Positions 41,465 through 50,735 are shown, counted from the first letter of the stretch. The stretch: DNA of 64,000 nt from Bacillus sp. USDA818B3_A (GCF_009928415.1 NZ_JAABNN010000005.1:62001-126000), one strand, 5' to 3'. Notes: generated from the letters alone by a model not told the origin. A program made the numbers and translations.

Positions 41465-42334
41465 TTAATGATTAAAATACTTATATTCGCTTGGATGGGT
41501 ATTAGCTTGAGATGGATTTCCTATCATTTGACCATGAATGACAGATGGTGCCTGTTGATGCTGTTGCTGCATCGCTGCTCCGGCTGGCATACCACCAAGC
41601 TGATTCATTGGCATCATGTTTTGACCTGATCCAGAAGTATGCATTGGTTGGCTCATTTGTTGGTTCATTGGATGATTCTGTTGGTTCATTTGTTGGTTCA
41701 TTGGAGCATTCCCCATCATGTTACCCATCATTGCTTGGTCAGCACCCTGTAATTGGCCTGGGTTCACCATATATTGAGCCTTTAATGATTCACTAGACGG
41801 CTGAAAAGCGTGTAAATAGGTTTTAGCTGTATGATCCTTCATCGTTGGGATTTGGTACTGTCCCTGAGAATTCATAAATAAAAATACTTCATATGCCTGG
41901 TTCACACAGTTAACAGCCCCATTTAAAAGAACCTGGCGAAGATTTGGGTCGGCAATTTCTAATGTTGCCTTCACCCCATTAGCCGCCCCATTTTTATGAC
42001 AAATCAGCAGCGCGCTGGCAATTTCAAAATCATTAAAGGTTGTACTCACTTCAGGGGCTACCATACTTGGATTATCGAGGCCATACTGGATTTGATCAGG
42101 TTGTGCAGAACGAATATTCGTATTAGCCGGCATTGGTGTAAAGTTTTGATAATCATGTGTATAGGAAACGACTGCATCATACGATTTAATCTCTTCTTGT
42201 AAATGACGATGAATCATTTCCTTTAACTGCGGGTTTTTCGCTTGTGCTGCATACATATGGAAATGATTAATCATATTAATTTTTTCAGTTAGGATTTCAT
42301 GGACTTCCATGGCTTCATGTGCTCCGAATGGCAT
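41465..42334 (-). CDS. CotF-family spore coat protein with Met/Gln-rich tail
   Basis: 289 residues from the ATG at 42334 (MPFGAHEAMEVHEIL), with GGAG eight bases upstream. Residues about 5-185 form the CotF-like ferritin-type helical bundle (EILTEKINMINHFHMYAAQA and, in the second half, FNDFEIASALLICHKNGAANGVKATLEIADP). From about 200 the sequence turns low-complexity, with repeated NQQMNQQ/MNQPM blocks and many Met, Gln, Pro. It should be deposited on the spore coat. Expression would be sigma K/E dependent; no promoter assigned. The Met/Gln tail is unusual for length and may be a cross-linking region. Confidence 0.88.
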   Translation of the reverse strand: MPFGAHEAMEVHEILTEKINMINHFHMYAAQAKNPQLKEMIHRHLQEEIKSYDAVVSYTHDYQNFTPMPANTNIRSAQPDQIQYGLDNPSMVAPEVSTTFNDFEIASALLICHKNGAANGVKATLEIADPNLRQVLLNGAVNCVNQAYEVFLFMNSQGQYQIPTMKDHTAKTYLHAFQPSSESLKAQYMVNPGQLQGADQAMMGNMMGNAPMNQQMNQQNHPMNQQMSQPMHTSGSGQNMMPMNQLGGMPAGAAMQQQHQQAPSVIHGQMIGNPSQANTHPSEYKYFNH

Positions 42335-42427
42335 AGATAACACTCCTTTTTGTTTTCTTGAACAAAAGTATTATCCTCAACCGTGCTCACATGTATGTGC
42401 TGCGAACTGTTTTCCGAGATAGTAAAA

Positions 42428-43690
42428 TTAGGAAGGCTTTTTAACCGGCATGCCTGCAGTCCGTTCTACTTTGTAAGCATCTAGGGCGGCCTGCAGTGCC
42501 TCTCCTCGATGTACGTTGACACCATGACGAATTAGGACGGCTTCTAATGCCCCCAATACAGATAGGATGTTTTCCTTCCGGCAGCTGTATCCCATCGTAC
42601 CAATCCGCCAAATCTTTCCATGCAAGGGCCCAAATGAGGAAGCTATTTCAATACTAAATTGATCTAACAGCATTTTCCGCACCTGTTCTCCATCCACACC
42701 TCTTGGAATTTCCACACAGGTTACACATGGGAGTTTGTGATCCGGATCGCCGAACAGACTAAGCCCCATCCTCTCAAGCCCTGCGATCAAAGCTTTTTCA
42801 TGCAATTTATGGCGGGTAAATCTCTGTTCAAGGCCTTCCGTTAAAACAAGCCGCAATCCCTCGTGCAGAGCATAAATCATCGATGTGGCTTCCGTATGAT
42901 GATTGAGTCTTCTTGGTCCCCAATAATCCTGGAGCATGCTTAAATCAAAATAGTTGCTCGCAATCGCTTGTCTTAACCGGGAATAACGCAAATCCTCCTC
43001 TGTCGCAATGCCGCGCTCGACCTTTTTCCGAGAAAACAAAATCTTTTCTATCCGGTCATTATACGTGATAGGTGCCATCCCTGATGGGACCGATAAGCAT
43101 TTTTGTGTACCGCCTATCAAACCATCGATAAACCACTCATCGGTTTTGACTTCCACTCCTCCAATCGAAGCTACTGCATCGACAACGAGAAGGATATCTC
43201 TTTCCCGGCTCGCTTTGCCAATTTCCTCAAGCGGCTGCATCCGGCCTGTTGAGGTTTCCCCATGAACGATAGCCACGATTTTAGGCTCCACTTTGTTCAT
43301 CTCATCAATCACTTCTTGCGGATCGAACACCTCTCCCCAAGGGCACTCAATCGTATGAACCTCAGCTCCATATCGTTCACAAATTTCAACAAGCAGGTGT
43401 CCGAATCTTCCGAAAATAGGAACCAGCACTTTATCACCTGGCTCAATGATACTGCACAGGACCGCTTCATTTCCTGAACGCGAAGTACCGTCAATCGGAA
43501 AAGCCCATTGATTCTTCGTTTGAAAAACCTGACGAAGCATCTCCATAACCTCATTCATAATATTGGTAAAAGCCGGATCAAACTGTCCTAATATAGGTGT
43601 ACTCATGGCACGTAATACCCGCGGATCCACTTCGACCGGTCCGGGTGTCATAATTGTCCGTGCAGGTGTATGCAGCTCAGAAAAGACCAT
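42428..43690 (-). CDS. pucG: (S)-ureidoglycine-glyoxylate aminotransferase
   Basis: A class V aminotransferase of 420 residues from the ATG at 43690, with GGGAG nine bases upstream. The PLP lysine is in GGTQKCLSVPSG, preceded by VVDAVASIGGVEV (PLP Asp); the N terminus TIMTPGPVEVDPRVL is typical. In B. subtilis PucG transfers the amino group of ureidoglycine to glyoxylate in the ring-opening part of purine catabolism. It is directly downstream of pucF (15-base gap) in a two-gene minus-strand operon, diverging from pucR. The context makes the PucG assignment firm over other class V transaminases. Confidence 0.92.
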   Translation of the reverse strand: MVFSELHTPARTIMTPGPVEVDPRVLRAMSTPILGQFDPAFTNIMNEVMEMLRQVFQTKNQWAFPIDGTSRSGNEAVLCSIIEPGDKVLVPIFGRFGHLLVEICERYGAEVHTIECPWGEVFDPQEVIDEMNKVEPKIVAIVHGETSTGRMQPLEEIGKASRERDILLVVDAVASIGGVEVKTDEWFIDGLIGGTQKCLSVPSGMAPITYNDRIEKILFSRKKVERGIATEEDLRYSRLRQAIASNYFDLSMLQDYWGPRRLNHHTEATSMIYALHEGLRLVLTEGLEQRFTRHKLHEKALIAGLERMGLSLFGDPDHKLPCVTCVEIPRGVDGEQVRKMLLDQFSIEIASSFGPLHGKIWRIGTMGYSCRKENILSVLGALEAVLIRHGVNVHRGEALQAALDAYKVERTAGMPVKKPS

Positions 43691-43705
43691 TTCTTCCATC
43701 TCCCT

Positions 43706-44953
43706 TTAATAGGCTAATTTATATAAAACCTCTGTTAATAATTCAATGCCAGTTTCTAGATCGTCCCAGTGGGTAAATTCAGCCGGTGAATGACTGATCC
43801 CATTTTGACTGGGGACAAATAATAAACAGGTAGGATATGAACCTCCAAATACCTGGGCATCATGTCCAGCACCACTTATGATTTCTTGATAACGCATATT
43901 TTTTTCTTCGGCAATCGCTCGAGCCAAGTCATTCATCGGTTCATCCATCTCGACCGGCTTTACATCCATCCACTGTGAAATGGATACTTCCATATTTAAG
44001 CTTTCCGCCACTCGTTTAAATTCAGCAAAGATCTCATTACAGTACCGATCAATGATTTCCTCTATGTGATGACGGATATCTAAACTAAATTCTACCTCAC
44101 CAGCGACCACATTTGGAACATTTGGTTTAACTGTTAATTTACCAACCGTCGCCACTAAATGCGGATCCAATTCCTTTGCCTTTTCTGTTAAAAAAGAAAT
44201 CAAATAGGAGGCGGTACTGACCGCATCTTTCCGGAACGGCATCGGAGTGGTTCCCGCGTGATTGCTTTCTCCCATGATATGAATCATATATCGGCGCTGT
44301 CCCACAATATGCGTTACAACACCAATTTGGTTCCGATTTTTTTCCAGCACCATTCCCTGCTCAATATGAATTTCAACAAAACGTTCAATATCGGACCGTA
44401 CAGGAGGTGTATACTTTTCTGGACCAAAGCCAGCAAAGCTCATAGCATCCAAAAATGATGTACCTTCAGCATCTTGGACGTTTTTCACACGCTCAAGATT
44501 GTAAGCACCCGTAATATTTCTTGAACCCCAAAAGGTTAAAGGAAAACGGCTTCCTTCTTCCTCACATAAGGAGACCACTTCAATCGTTTTCTTTGGATAA
44601 CCATATTTGGCAAATAACCTTTGGGCAGCAAGCAAACTGGCAATAATCCCATAGGCCCCATCATATTTTCCACCCTCTACTACCGTATCAATATGTGAAC
44701 CTGTCAGAATCGTTTTCTCACTTGAGTCTGTTCCTTGTAACCTTCCAAATAAATTCCCGACACAGTCAAAATAAGTATTCAAATTCATTTCTTCCATTAA
44801 TTTTTCTAACGCGTGCTGGGCTTCCTGCCAGGAAGGTGTGTACAAAAGTCTCGTAACTCCCCCATTCTCCACTTGCCCAAAGGAAGCAAGCCATTCAATC
44901 ATTGCTCCAACTTGGCCTTTATCCATTGAATGTTTCTCCACTTGAATGGCCAT
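43706..44953 (-). CDS. pucF: Allantoate amidohydrolase
   Basis: An M20-family metal-dependent amidohydrolase, 415 residues from the ATG at 44953 with GGAG eight bases upstream. Metal ligands are visible in TGSHIDTVVEGGKYDGAYG (His, Asp) and SLCEEEGSRFP (Glu), with EIHIEQGMVLE and the C-terminal SGAGHDAQVF carrying further ligands. It hydrolyses allantoate to ureidoglycine plus ammonia and CO2, which feeds PucG encoded next. The alternative family use (N-carbamoyl-L-amino acid hydrolase) is made unlikely by the puc neighbours. Faces pucR across a 200-base regulatory gap. Confidence 0.92.
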   Translation of the reverse strand: MAIQVEKHSMDKGQVGAMIEWLASFGQVENGGVTRLLYTPSWQEAQHALEKLMEEMNLNTYFDCVGNLFGRLQGTDSSEKTILTGSHIDTVVEGGKYDGAYGIIASLLAAQRLFAKYGYPKKTIEVVSLCEEEGSRFPLTFWGSRNITGAYNLERVKNVQDAEGTSFLDAMSFAGFGPEKYTPPVRSDIERFVEIHIEQGMVLEKNRNQIGVVTHIVGQRRYMIHIMGESNHAGTTPMPFRKDAVSTASYLISFLTEKAKELDPHLVATVGKLTVKPNVPNVVAGEVEFSLDIRHHIEEIIDRYCNEIFAEFKRVAESLNMEVSISQWMDVKPVEMDEPMNDLARAIAEEKNMRYQEIISGAGHDAQVFGGSYPTCLLFVPSQNGISHSPAEFTHWDDLETGIELLTEVLYKLAY

Positions 44954-45108
44954 TTCCTTCACTCCTTACTATGTTAATTTTAGTTACATTAAGCGTTATA
45001 GATATAGTTTACATTCTGGATTAATAGACTTCATTAGCTAATAAGTAAAAATTTTCACAATTTTTTATGCAAAGTAACCAAAATCTGTTACAATAGTGAA
45101 AAATAACT

Positions 45109-45123
45109 AACATAACATGTTAT
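45109..45123. promoter_or_regulatory. Shared palindromic element AACATAACATGTTAT upstream of pucR
   Basis: Core ATAACATGTTAT (45112-45123) is a perfect 12-bp palindrome, preceded by TAACTAAC. The same AACATAACATGTTA word stands before the permease gene at 46902. It lies about 30 bases before the pucR start, where a regulator would repress or activate. B. subtilis PucR binds a different reported box (WWWCNTTGGTTAA), so this may be the site of another factor or of a diverged PucR. Confidence 0.6.
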
Positions 45124-45152
45124 ATTTCCTTACATAAAGAGAGGTGTTCCAA

Positions 45153-46754
45153 ATGAAAATGGATGAACTTTTAACCATCCCCCAACTAACAGGAATGCAT
45201 GTCATTGCAGGAGAAGCAGGAACAGAGCGTGAGGTGGCATCGGTCAATATGATGGATGCGCCTGATATTATTCACTTTTTAAAGGAGAATGAATTCCTCG
45301 TCACAACCGCATACCATTTCAAAGATCATCCACATACGCTTTCCGAACTGGTCACAACAATGGCCGAACAAGGTTGCGCAGGTCTTGGAATTAAAACAAA
45401 ACGGTTTTTAAATGAAGTTCCAGAAGAAGTAATTAGGCTGGCAAACAAGTTAACCTTACCAATCATCGAACTGCCATTAGAATTGTCACTGGGCGAAATC
45501 GTGAATCTCACTTTTCAAACCATCCTTGATAAAAAAGCAGCCGAACTACAATTAGTGCTCGAAACACATAAGAAATTCACCACCACCATCATGCAAGGAA
45601 AAGGTTTACAATCATTACTTCATGATTTATCCAAGATGATTAATCGTCCCGTCCAATTGATTGATCAGCACTATAACCCTATAACCCAGCCAATCAACAG
45701 CCTTGATTTTTACAAACTTTTAGACGGAATAAACTTACAAACAACGAAACCGTCACCTATTTCATTTTCAATTATCGCAGCCAAAGAGGAGTGTACACTC
45801 TTTCCTGTTCACATCAGCGATAAGAAATACGGTTTTCTCATTATTATTGAAAGAATTGATAAAACCGATCAATTAACCTTGTTAACGATTGAACAAGCTA
45901 CTAATGTCATTTCATTTTCGTTAATGAAGGAAAACGCACTCAAACTGCACGACAGAAGAATCCGCAATGATTTCTTCCTTCACTTTTTGGACGGCACTTT
46001 GTCGTCACAAGAAGAAATCATCGGCCGAGCCGCAGAATTCTCCTTACAAAATCATCAAATGTATGTATGCGCGGTTGGCAAACTCGATGGAGAACTTTAC
46101 CACCCCACTTACATCCAGCAACACGAAGATACGGATGAATTATTCGATTTTATCGAAAGTGATCTTGCCAAAACAACTTCCCTTATCCATTTTTTCAAAA
46201 AAGGAGAGACATGCATCTTATTATTTACAGTTCAAGAAAACATCACTAACCCCTCGGCATATCTAGAATCCAATCTGCACGAAATACAGGAGAGAGTATC
46301 AAAATTCTTTGGAAATACCATCTCGTTTGGAGTGAGCACTTTATGTCAGAACTTCTTACAAACCAAAGACGCCTATAAGGAAGCTGTTGATGCCCTGTCG
46401 CAAGGAAAGCTTTCGAAGAAAAAAGCGTACATTCAAACGTATCATACCAAAGACATCATGGAGTTAATGCGTCAAATACCAATAGAGGATTTAAAAAATT
46501 ACTATTCTTTCGCATTAAGCGGCTTTAGCGATACAAAAATCGCAGAGGAACAATCCTTACTCGAAACACTATCAGTCTATTTAGAAACACACTGCCAGAT
46601 ATCCGAAACAGCCAAACGATTATTTGTCCATCGTAACACCGTCGTTTATCGGATTGAAAAATGCGAAGAAATTCTTGGGAAAAGCTTAAAAGATCCAGAT
46701 ACCACCTTACAAATAAGACTTGCCCTTAGAATTAAAGCTTTATTTGAAAACTAA
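45153..46754 (+). CDS. pucR: PucR-family transcriptional regulator of purine catabolism
   Basis: 533 residues from the ATG at 45153 (MKMDELLTIPQL), with GAGAGGTG upstream; a GTG at 45144 is the alternative. N-terminal PucR domain about 10-125 (VNMMDAPDIIHFLKENEFLVTT), central GGDEF-like/PAS-like part, and C-terminal HTH_30 domain (SVYLETHCQISETAKRLFVHRNTVVYRIEK). PucR of B. subtilis activates the puc genes with allantoin or related compounds as signal. The position between the pucGF operon and the permease/urate genes supports the same role. Autoregulation is likely given the palindrome before it. Confidence 0.92.
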   Translation: MKMDELLTIPQLTGMHVIAGEAGTEREVASVNMMDAPDIIHFLKENEFLVTTAYHFKDHPHTLSELVTTMAEQGCAGLGIKTKRFLNEVPEEVIRLANKLTLPIIELPLELSLGEIVNLTFQTILDKKAAELQLVLETHKKFTTTIMQGKGLQSLLHDLSKMINRPVQLIDQHYNPITQPINSLDFYKLLDGINLQTTKPSPISFSIIAAKEECTLFPVHISDKKYGFLIIIERIDKTDQLTLLTIEQATNVISFSLMKENALKLHDRRIRNDFFLHFLDGTLSSQEEIIGRAAEFSLQNHQMYVCAVGKLDGELYHPTYIQQHEDTDELFDFIESDLAKTTSLIHFFKKGETCILLFTVQENITNPSAYLESNLHEIQERVSKFFGNTISFGVSTLCQNFLQTKDAYKEAVDALSQGKLSKKKAYIQTYHTKDIMELMRQIPIEDLKNYYSFALSGFSDTKIAEEQSLLETLSVYLETHCQISETAKRLFVHRNTVVYRIEKCEEILGKSLKDPDTTLQIRLALRIKALFEN

Positions 46755-46901
46755 CAGCGACAAATAGCGCAAGACAGCAAAAGTAACATATAACAGCCTG
46801 TTTTTTTATTTTTTGTATGAAATGACTAGAGGAAATCTGAATTTTTAGTCATCTTAAACAATGACAGTTTAATACTAATTGATTATGATGTAACTAATCG
46901 T

Positions 46902-46916
46902 AACATAACATGTTAC
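46902..46916. promoter_or_regulatory. Shared palindromic element AACATAACATGTTAC upstream of the permease
   Basis: 14 of 15 bases are identical to the element before pucR, again with TAACTAA a few bases upstream and further TATAACA downstream. About 50 bases before the permease start. Confidence 0.6.
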
Positions 46917-46964
46917 ATTATATAACATTAGTGATAACACTTAATTAAAAAGGAGGATTTTCCC

Positions 46965-48290
46965 ATGAAACAAGAAATCGGAAAGCCAAAAATTATCTCA
47001 TTAGGATTACAGCATGTACTCGCAATGTATGCAGGTGCCATTCTCGTCCCTTTAATCGTGGGTGGAGCACTAAAGTTCACACCACAGGAACAAGCATTCC
47101 TCATCGCTATAGACTTGCTTACTTGCGGAATCGCAACCTTACTTCAATCGATCAGCAATAAATATATCGGTATTGGCCTTCCGGTTGTCTTAGGAACTTC
47201 ATTTGTCGCTGTATCTCCAATGATTACGATCGGTTCCAATTATGGAATCACTGCTATCTATGGATCCATTATTGCCGCCGGTATATTCATCATTCTATTT
47301 GCGAATTTATACGGGAAACTGTTAAAGCTCTTCCCACCTGTCGTAACTGGTACTGTCGTAATTATTATTGGTTTATCACTGATCCCAACAGGAATCAAGA
47401 ATATGGGCGGCGGTGCATCAAGCCCTGAATTCGGTTCTGCAGAAAACCTCATTCTTTCTTTCGGTGTCCTGTTCTTCATCTTATTGATGAATCGTTTCTT
47501 CACCGGTTTTATGCGGGCCATTTCTGTTCTACTCGGCATCATCGCTGGCACCATCGTCGCTTCGTTCATGGGAAAAGTGAATCTGCAAACAGTTGCTGAT
47601 GCTTCATGGTTCCGTATTCCGACTCCTTTCTACTTTGGGGTTCCAAGTTTTGAGATTGTACCAATTTTAACCATGATTATTGTGGGAACCGTTATCCTTG
47701 TTGAATCAACAGGAGCCTTCCTCGCTTTAGGTAAAATAACGGAAAAAGAGCTATCTGAAAAAGACATTATCCGTGGCTACCGTACAGAAGGTATTGCCTT
47801 TGTACTCGGTGGAATATTCAATGCCTTCCCATATAGTACGTTTGCTCAAAATGTCGGTCTTGTTCAGCTCTCCGGCATCAAAAAAAGAAGTGTCACAATT
47901 GCCGCCGGCATCATTTTAATCGGCTTAGGACTTGTTCCTAAAATAGCCGCATTTGCGACCATTATTCCAACATCCGTCCTAGGCGGTGCAACGGTCATTA
48001 TGTTTGGCATGGTGGTATCTTCCGGGATTAAAATGCTAAGCAATGTAGACTTTTCCGACAATAACAATCTATTAATTATCGCTTGTTCCATTTCATTAGG
48101 ACTCGGTTCCACTGTTGTGCCTGAGTTATTTAAAGTTCTTCCAGAAACACTTCGGATTTTAGTTGGAGATGGAATTATTACCGGCAGTCTTTCCGCCATT
48201 ATCTTAAACCTAATCCTTACAGCACGATCAAAGAGTTCTTTAAAGGTGGTACCTGACACACCACTAGCATCCAATCCAAAAAGCGTATAA
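46965..48290 (+). CDS. NCS2 purine permease, PucJ/PucK-like (uric acid/xanthine)
   Basis: 441 residues, about 14 membrane segments. NCS2 signatures: SLGLQHVLAMYAGA with the family QH motif, LPVVLGTSFVAVSPM, and the ESTGAFLALGKI / FNAFPYSTFAQNVGLVQLSG pair that binds the nucleobase and proton. B. subtilis uses PucJ and PucK for uric acid. AAAAAGGAGGA is ten bases before the ATG. It is first in the run permease-uraD-flavoprotein-uraH, all on the plus strand with gaps under 50 bases, so a single operon is likely. Substrate urate inferred from neighbours. Confidence 0.9.
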   Translation: MKQEIGKPKIISLGLQHVLAMYAGAILVPLIVGGALKFTPQEQAFLIAIDLLTCGIATLLQSISNKYIGIGLPVVLGTSFVAVSPMITIGSNYGITAIYGSIIAAGIFIILFANLYGKLLKLFPPVVTGTVVIIIGLSLIPTGIKNMGGGASSPEFGSAENLILSFGVLFFILLMNRFFTGFMRAISVLLGIIAGTIVASFMGKVNLQTVADASWFRIPTPFYFGVPSFEIVPILTMIIVGTVILVESTGAFLALGKITEKELSEKDIIRGYRTEGIAFVLGGIFNAFPYSTFAQNVGLVQLSGIKKRSVTIAAGIILIGLGLVPKIAAFATIIPTSVLGGATVIMFGMVVSSGIKMLSNVDFSDNNNLLIIACSISLGLGSTVVPELFKVLPETLRILVGDGIITGSLSAIILNLILTARSKSSLKVVPDTPLASNPKSV

Positions 48291-48307
48291 AGAAAGGAAT
48301 ACAAAAA

Positions 48308-48817
48308 ATGTACACAATCAAGCAAATAAACGAAGCAGACCGCCAGCAATTCTTAGAAATGACTGGCGGCATTTTTGAACATTCCGCGTGGATTGCTGAA
48401 GAAGCCTTCAAGCAAAAACCGTTCGCTTCCCTTTATCACTTACATCATGAAATGGTTAAGGTGGTTGAAAACACATCGATCGAACAGAAATCGGCCTTAA
48501 TTAAAGCACATCCAAACCTAGGTGAACGAGCGGCGATGACGCATGAGTCCACCTCCGAACAAAAGGGGGCCGGATTACAAAATCTATCTCCTGAGGAATA
48601 TAAGCAAATCATTTTTCTGAATCAACAATACATGGAGAAATTCGGGTTCCCTTTTATATTGGCGGTCCGCGGGAAAACCAAGCAGCAAATTATGGAGGCC
48701 ATGGAGGGAAGAATTCAACATTCAAAAGAAACTGAATTCGAAACTGCCCTCTCCGAAATCTATAAAATTGCCTTACTGCGTTTAGAAGAAAAAATTACAA
48801 ATCTGCCTGTCATGTAA
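48308..48817 (+). CDS. uraD: 2-oxo-4-hydroxy-4-carboxy-5-ureidoimidazoline (OHCU) decarboxylase
   Basis: 169 residues, all helical, with the OHCU decarboxylase signature around FEHSAWIAEEAF (active-site His), LIKAHPNLGERA (second His) and EYKQIIFLNQQYMEKFGFPFI. It decarboxylates OHCU to S-allantoin, the last step of urate to allantoin. In B. subtilis this domain is fused to the uricase in PucL; here it is alone and the uricase domain is missing. AAAGGAATACAAAAA precedes the ATG. Position 17 bases after the permease stop supports one operon. Confidence 0.92.
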   Translation: MYTIKQINEADRQQFLEMTGGIFEHSAWIAEEAFKQKPFASLYHLHHEMVKVVENTSIEQKSALIKAHPNLGERAAMTHESTSEQKGAGLQNLSPEEYKQIIFLNQQYMEKFGFPFILAVRGKTKQQIMEAMEGRIQHSKETEFETALSEIYKIALLRLEEKITNLPVM

Positions 48818-48865
48818 TAAAAGCTTACTCATGAAGAGAATATACCTGTGAAAGAGATGATAGAT

Positions 48866-50287
48866 ATGAGCCTAGAAGCATTAAATAAACAAGTTAAAAA
48901 GGATCTTTCTTATCTTGCCTTTGGTGGAACGAATTGGGTGCGCCCTGTCCAGCATCCGGATGGCCATGTTTATGATGTCGTCATAATCGGCGGCGGCCAA
49001 AGTGGTTTAGCGGCTGCTTTTGGACTGATGAGGGAACGAATGTCCAACATCCTTGTCCTTGACGAAAATCCCGAGGGCTATGAAGGTCCCTGGGAAACAT
49101 ACGCCAGAATGGTCACGTTAAGAACACCAAAACACCTGACCTCCATTGATCTCGGCATCCCCTCTCTCACCTTCCGTTCTTGGTGGGAAGCCCAATTTGG
49201 TACAAAGAGCTGGGAGGCCATCGACAAAATTCCTCGTGGAGACTGGATGAACTACCTGCGCTGGTACCGGGAGATCCTTGGCCTCCCCGTAAGAAACGAA
49301 GTAAAGTTACATTTAATTGAGCCTTTAGAAAAAAATCTTTATCGTTTACACCTGGATAGACATTCTGAAAAAACACTATTGGCCCGTAAAGTCATTTTGG
49401 CTACCGGTATTCAAGGCGGCGGCGAGTGGCATGTCCCTTCCTTTATTAGTGAAAAATTACCAGCACATCTCTATGCACATACTTCAAAACCCATAGATTT
49501 CACTGCATTAAAAGGAAAAAAAGTAGCGATTTTAGGGGGCGGCGCCTCAGCCTTTGATAATGCACATTTCGCTTTATCAAAAGGTGTTTCACAAGCACAT
49601 GTTTTTGTACGCCGCAAAGAAATGCCGCGCATTAATCCTATCCGTCAAATGGAGGGTTCCGGACTAATTGAACGGTTCCAGGTTTTACCTGACGAAGATA
49701 AGTATCAAGTAATGTCTCATTTCTTTAAGCATAATCAGCCGCCAACAAACGATACCTTTGGACGCGCCTCCTCATGGCCTGGGTTTAAGCTGCACTTAGG
49801 TTCACCGTGGCTCGACGTCGAAGCAGCAAATGACCGAGCAGTTGTAACAACTCCTCACGGGAAATTTACCTTTGATTTCTTAATTGTCAGTACCGGTTTA
49901 GTGACGAATCCTTCTTTACGGCCTGAGCTTAAGTTAGTTGAAAATCACATCCTCCGCTGGGGTGATCAATACAAAGCTCCAGATGGGATAGCCAATCCCA
50001 TGATTGATGCACACCCTTATTTAAGCCCGGGTTTTGCTTTCCAAAGCCGTAATGAAGAAGGAAAGGATCACCTTGAAGGTCTTTTCGCCTTCAATTATTC
50101 AGCCCTGATCAGTTGTGGTATTTTAGCTTCAGCGCTTTCAGGGATGAGATTTGGTATTCCTAAACTGGTTACCGAAGTAGCCAATCAACTATTCCTAGAT
50201 AATCGTCAAGAAATTCTGGAAGATTACTATAATTATAAGGAACAAGAATTTATAGCTGACCTAACCGCCAGCCAAGAGTTAGCTTAA
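48866..50287 (+). CDS. Two-dinucleotide-fold flavoprotein, candidate urate hydroxylase
   Basis: 473 residues from the ATG at 48866 (MSLEALNKQV); GTG 48848 and ATG 48857 are alternatives. The first Rossmann motif is VVIIGGGQSGLAAAFGL (FAD), the second VAILGGGASAFDNAHFAL (NAD(P)H), with ATG[IV]-type motif LATGIQGGG and a C-terminal FNYSALISCG region. This is the layout of class B flavin monooxygenases. It lies between OHCU decarboxylase and HIU hydrolase, exactly where a urate-oxidising step is required and where no PucL uricase exists. Flavoprotein urate hydroxylases HpxO and HpyO are known from other bacteria; assignment here is by context. Confidence 0.75.
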   Translation: MSLEALNKQVKKDLSYLAFGGTNWVRPVQHPDGHVYDVVIIGGGQSGLAAAFGLMRERMSNILVLDENPEGYEGPWETYARMVTLRTPKHLTSIDLGIPSLTFRSWWEAQFGTKSWEAIDKIPRGDWMNYLRWYREILGLPVRNEVKLHLIEPLEKNLYRLHLDRHSEKTLLARKVILATGIQGGGEWHVPSFISEKLPAHLYAHTSKPIDFTALKGKKVAILGGGASAFDNAHFALSKGVSQAHVFVRRKEMPRINPIRQMEGSGLIERFQVLPDEDKYQVMSHFFKHNQPPTNDTFGRASSWPGFKLHLGSPWLDVEAANDRAVVTTPHGKFTFDFLIVSTGLVTNPSLRPELKLVENHILRWGDQYKAPDGIANPMIDAHPYLSPGFAFQSRNEEGKDHLEGLFAFNYSALISCGILASALSGMRFGIPKLVTEVANQLFLDNRQEILEDYYNYKEQEFIADLTASQELA

Positions 50288-50337
50288 GCTGTCTCTTGGT
50301 GGTGTTATTATTTATACATAAAGGAGTGCCCGCCCCT

Positions 50338-50691
50338 ATGTCTGGTTTAACTGCACATATTCTTGATTTAACCCATGGTCTCCCTGCTTCAAATGTAAAA
50401 ATTGAGCTTTACTTCCTATCAAACGAGGAACGTCATTTAGTAAAGACAGCTGTAACAAATGGTGACGGGCGATTAGATCAGCCGCTTCTAACAGCAGCTG
50501 ATCTAAAAATCGGTACCTATGAATTGATCTTTCATATTGGGGATTATTTTCGAGGCAAAAACATGGCGCTGCCCGAACCCTTATTTTTAGACCTGGTTCC
50601 CGTCCGGTTTGGGATCGCTAACTTAGACAGTCATTATCATGTTCCGTTGCTGGTATCCCCTTATGGTTATCAAATTTACCGGGGAAGTTAA
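50338..50691 (+). CDS. pucM: 5-hydroxyisourate hydrolase
   Basis: A transthyretin-like HIU hydrolase of 117 residues from ATG 50338 (MSGLTAHILDLTHGLPA). The active-site His is in TAHILD, an Arg and His follow, and the C-terminal signature YHVPLLVSPYGYQIYRGS ends with the YRGS motif that is diagnostic of HIUases versus true transthyretins. It hydrolyses 5-hydroxyisourate, the product of urate oxidation, to OHCU for the decarboxylase encoded two genes upstream. AAGGAG lies 11 bases before the ATG. It closes the plus-strand urate operon, followed by a terminator. Confidence 0.94.
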   Translation: MSGLTAHILDLTHGLPASNVKIELYFLSNEERHLVKTAVTNGDGRLDQPLLTAADLKIGTYELIFHIGDYFRGKNMALPEPLFLDLVPVRFGIANLDSHYHVPLLVSPYGYQIYRGS

Positions 50692-50731
50692 GAAAAGCCT
50701 CAGCGTCTTTATCGTCGCTGAGGCTTTTTTG
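50692..50731. terminator. Bidirectional terminator between pucM and the chromate transporter genes
   Basis: A perfect 13-bp stem AAAAGCCTCAGCG / CGCTGAGGCTTTT with TTTTTTG beyond, directly after the pucM stop and just before the convergent stop at 50736. Confidence 0.95.
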
Positions 50732-50735
50732 TTTT

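Noticed and set aside
41545..41796. Plus-strand frame opposite the Met/Gln-rich tail of the coat protein
   Set aside because: Shadow of low-complexity coding sequence on the other strand.
44954..45152. A B. subtilis-type PucR box (WWWCNTTGGTTAA) between pucF and pucR
   Set aside because: No match better than chance was visible; the palindrome reported instead is a different word.
48246..48265. A TACCTGACAC word at the end of the permease gene, resembling the interspersed motif
   Set aside because: It is coding sequence with mismatches in both halves; not counted as a copy.
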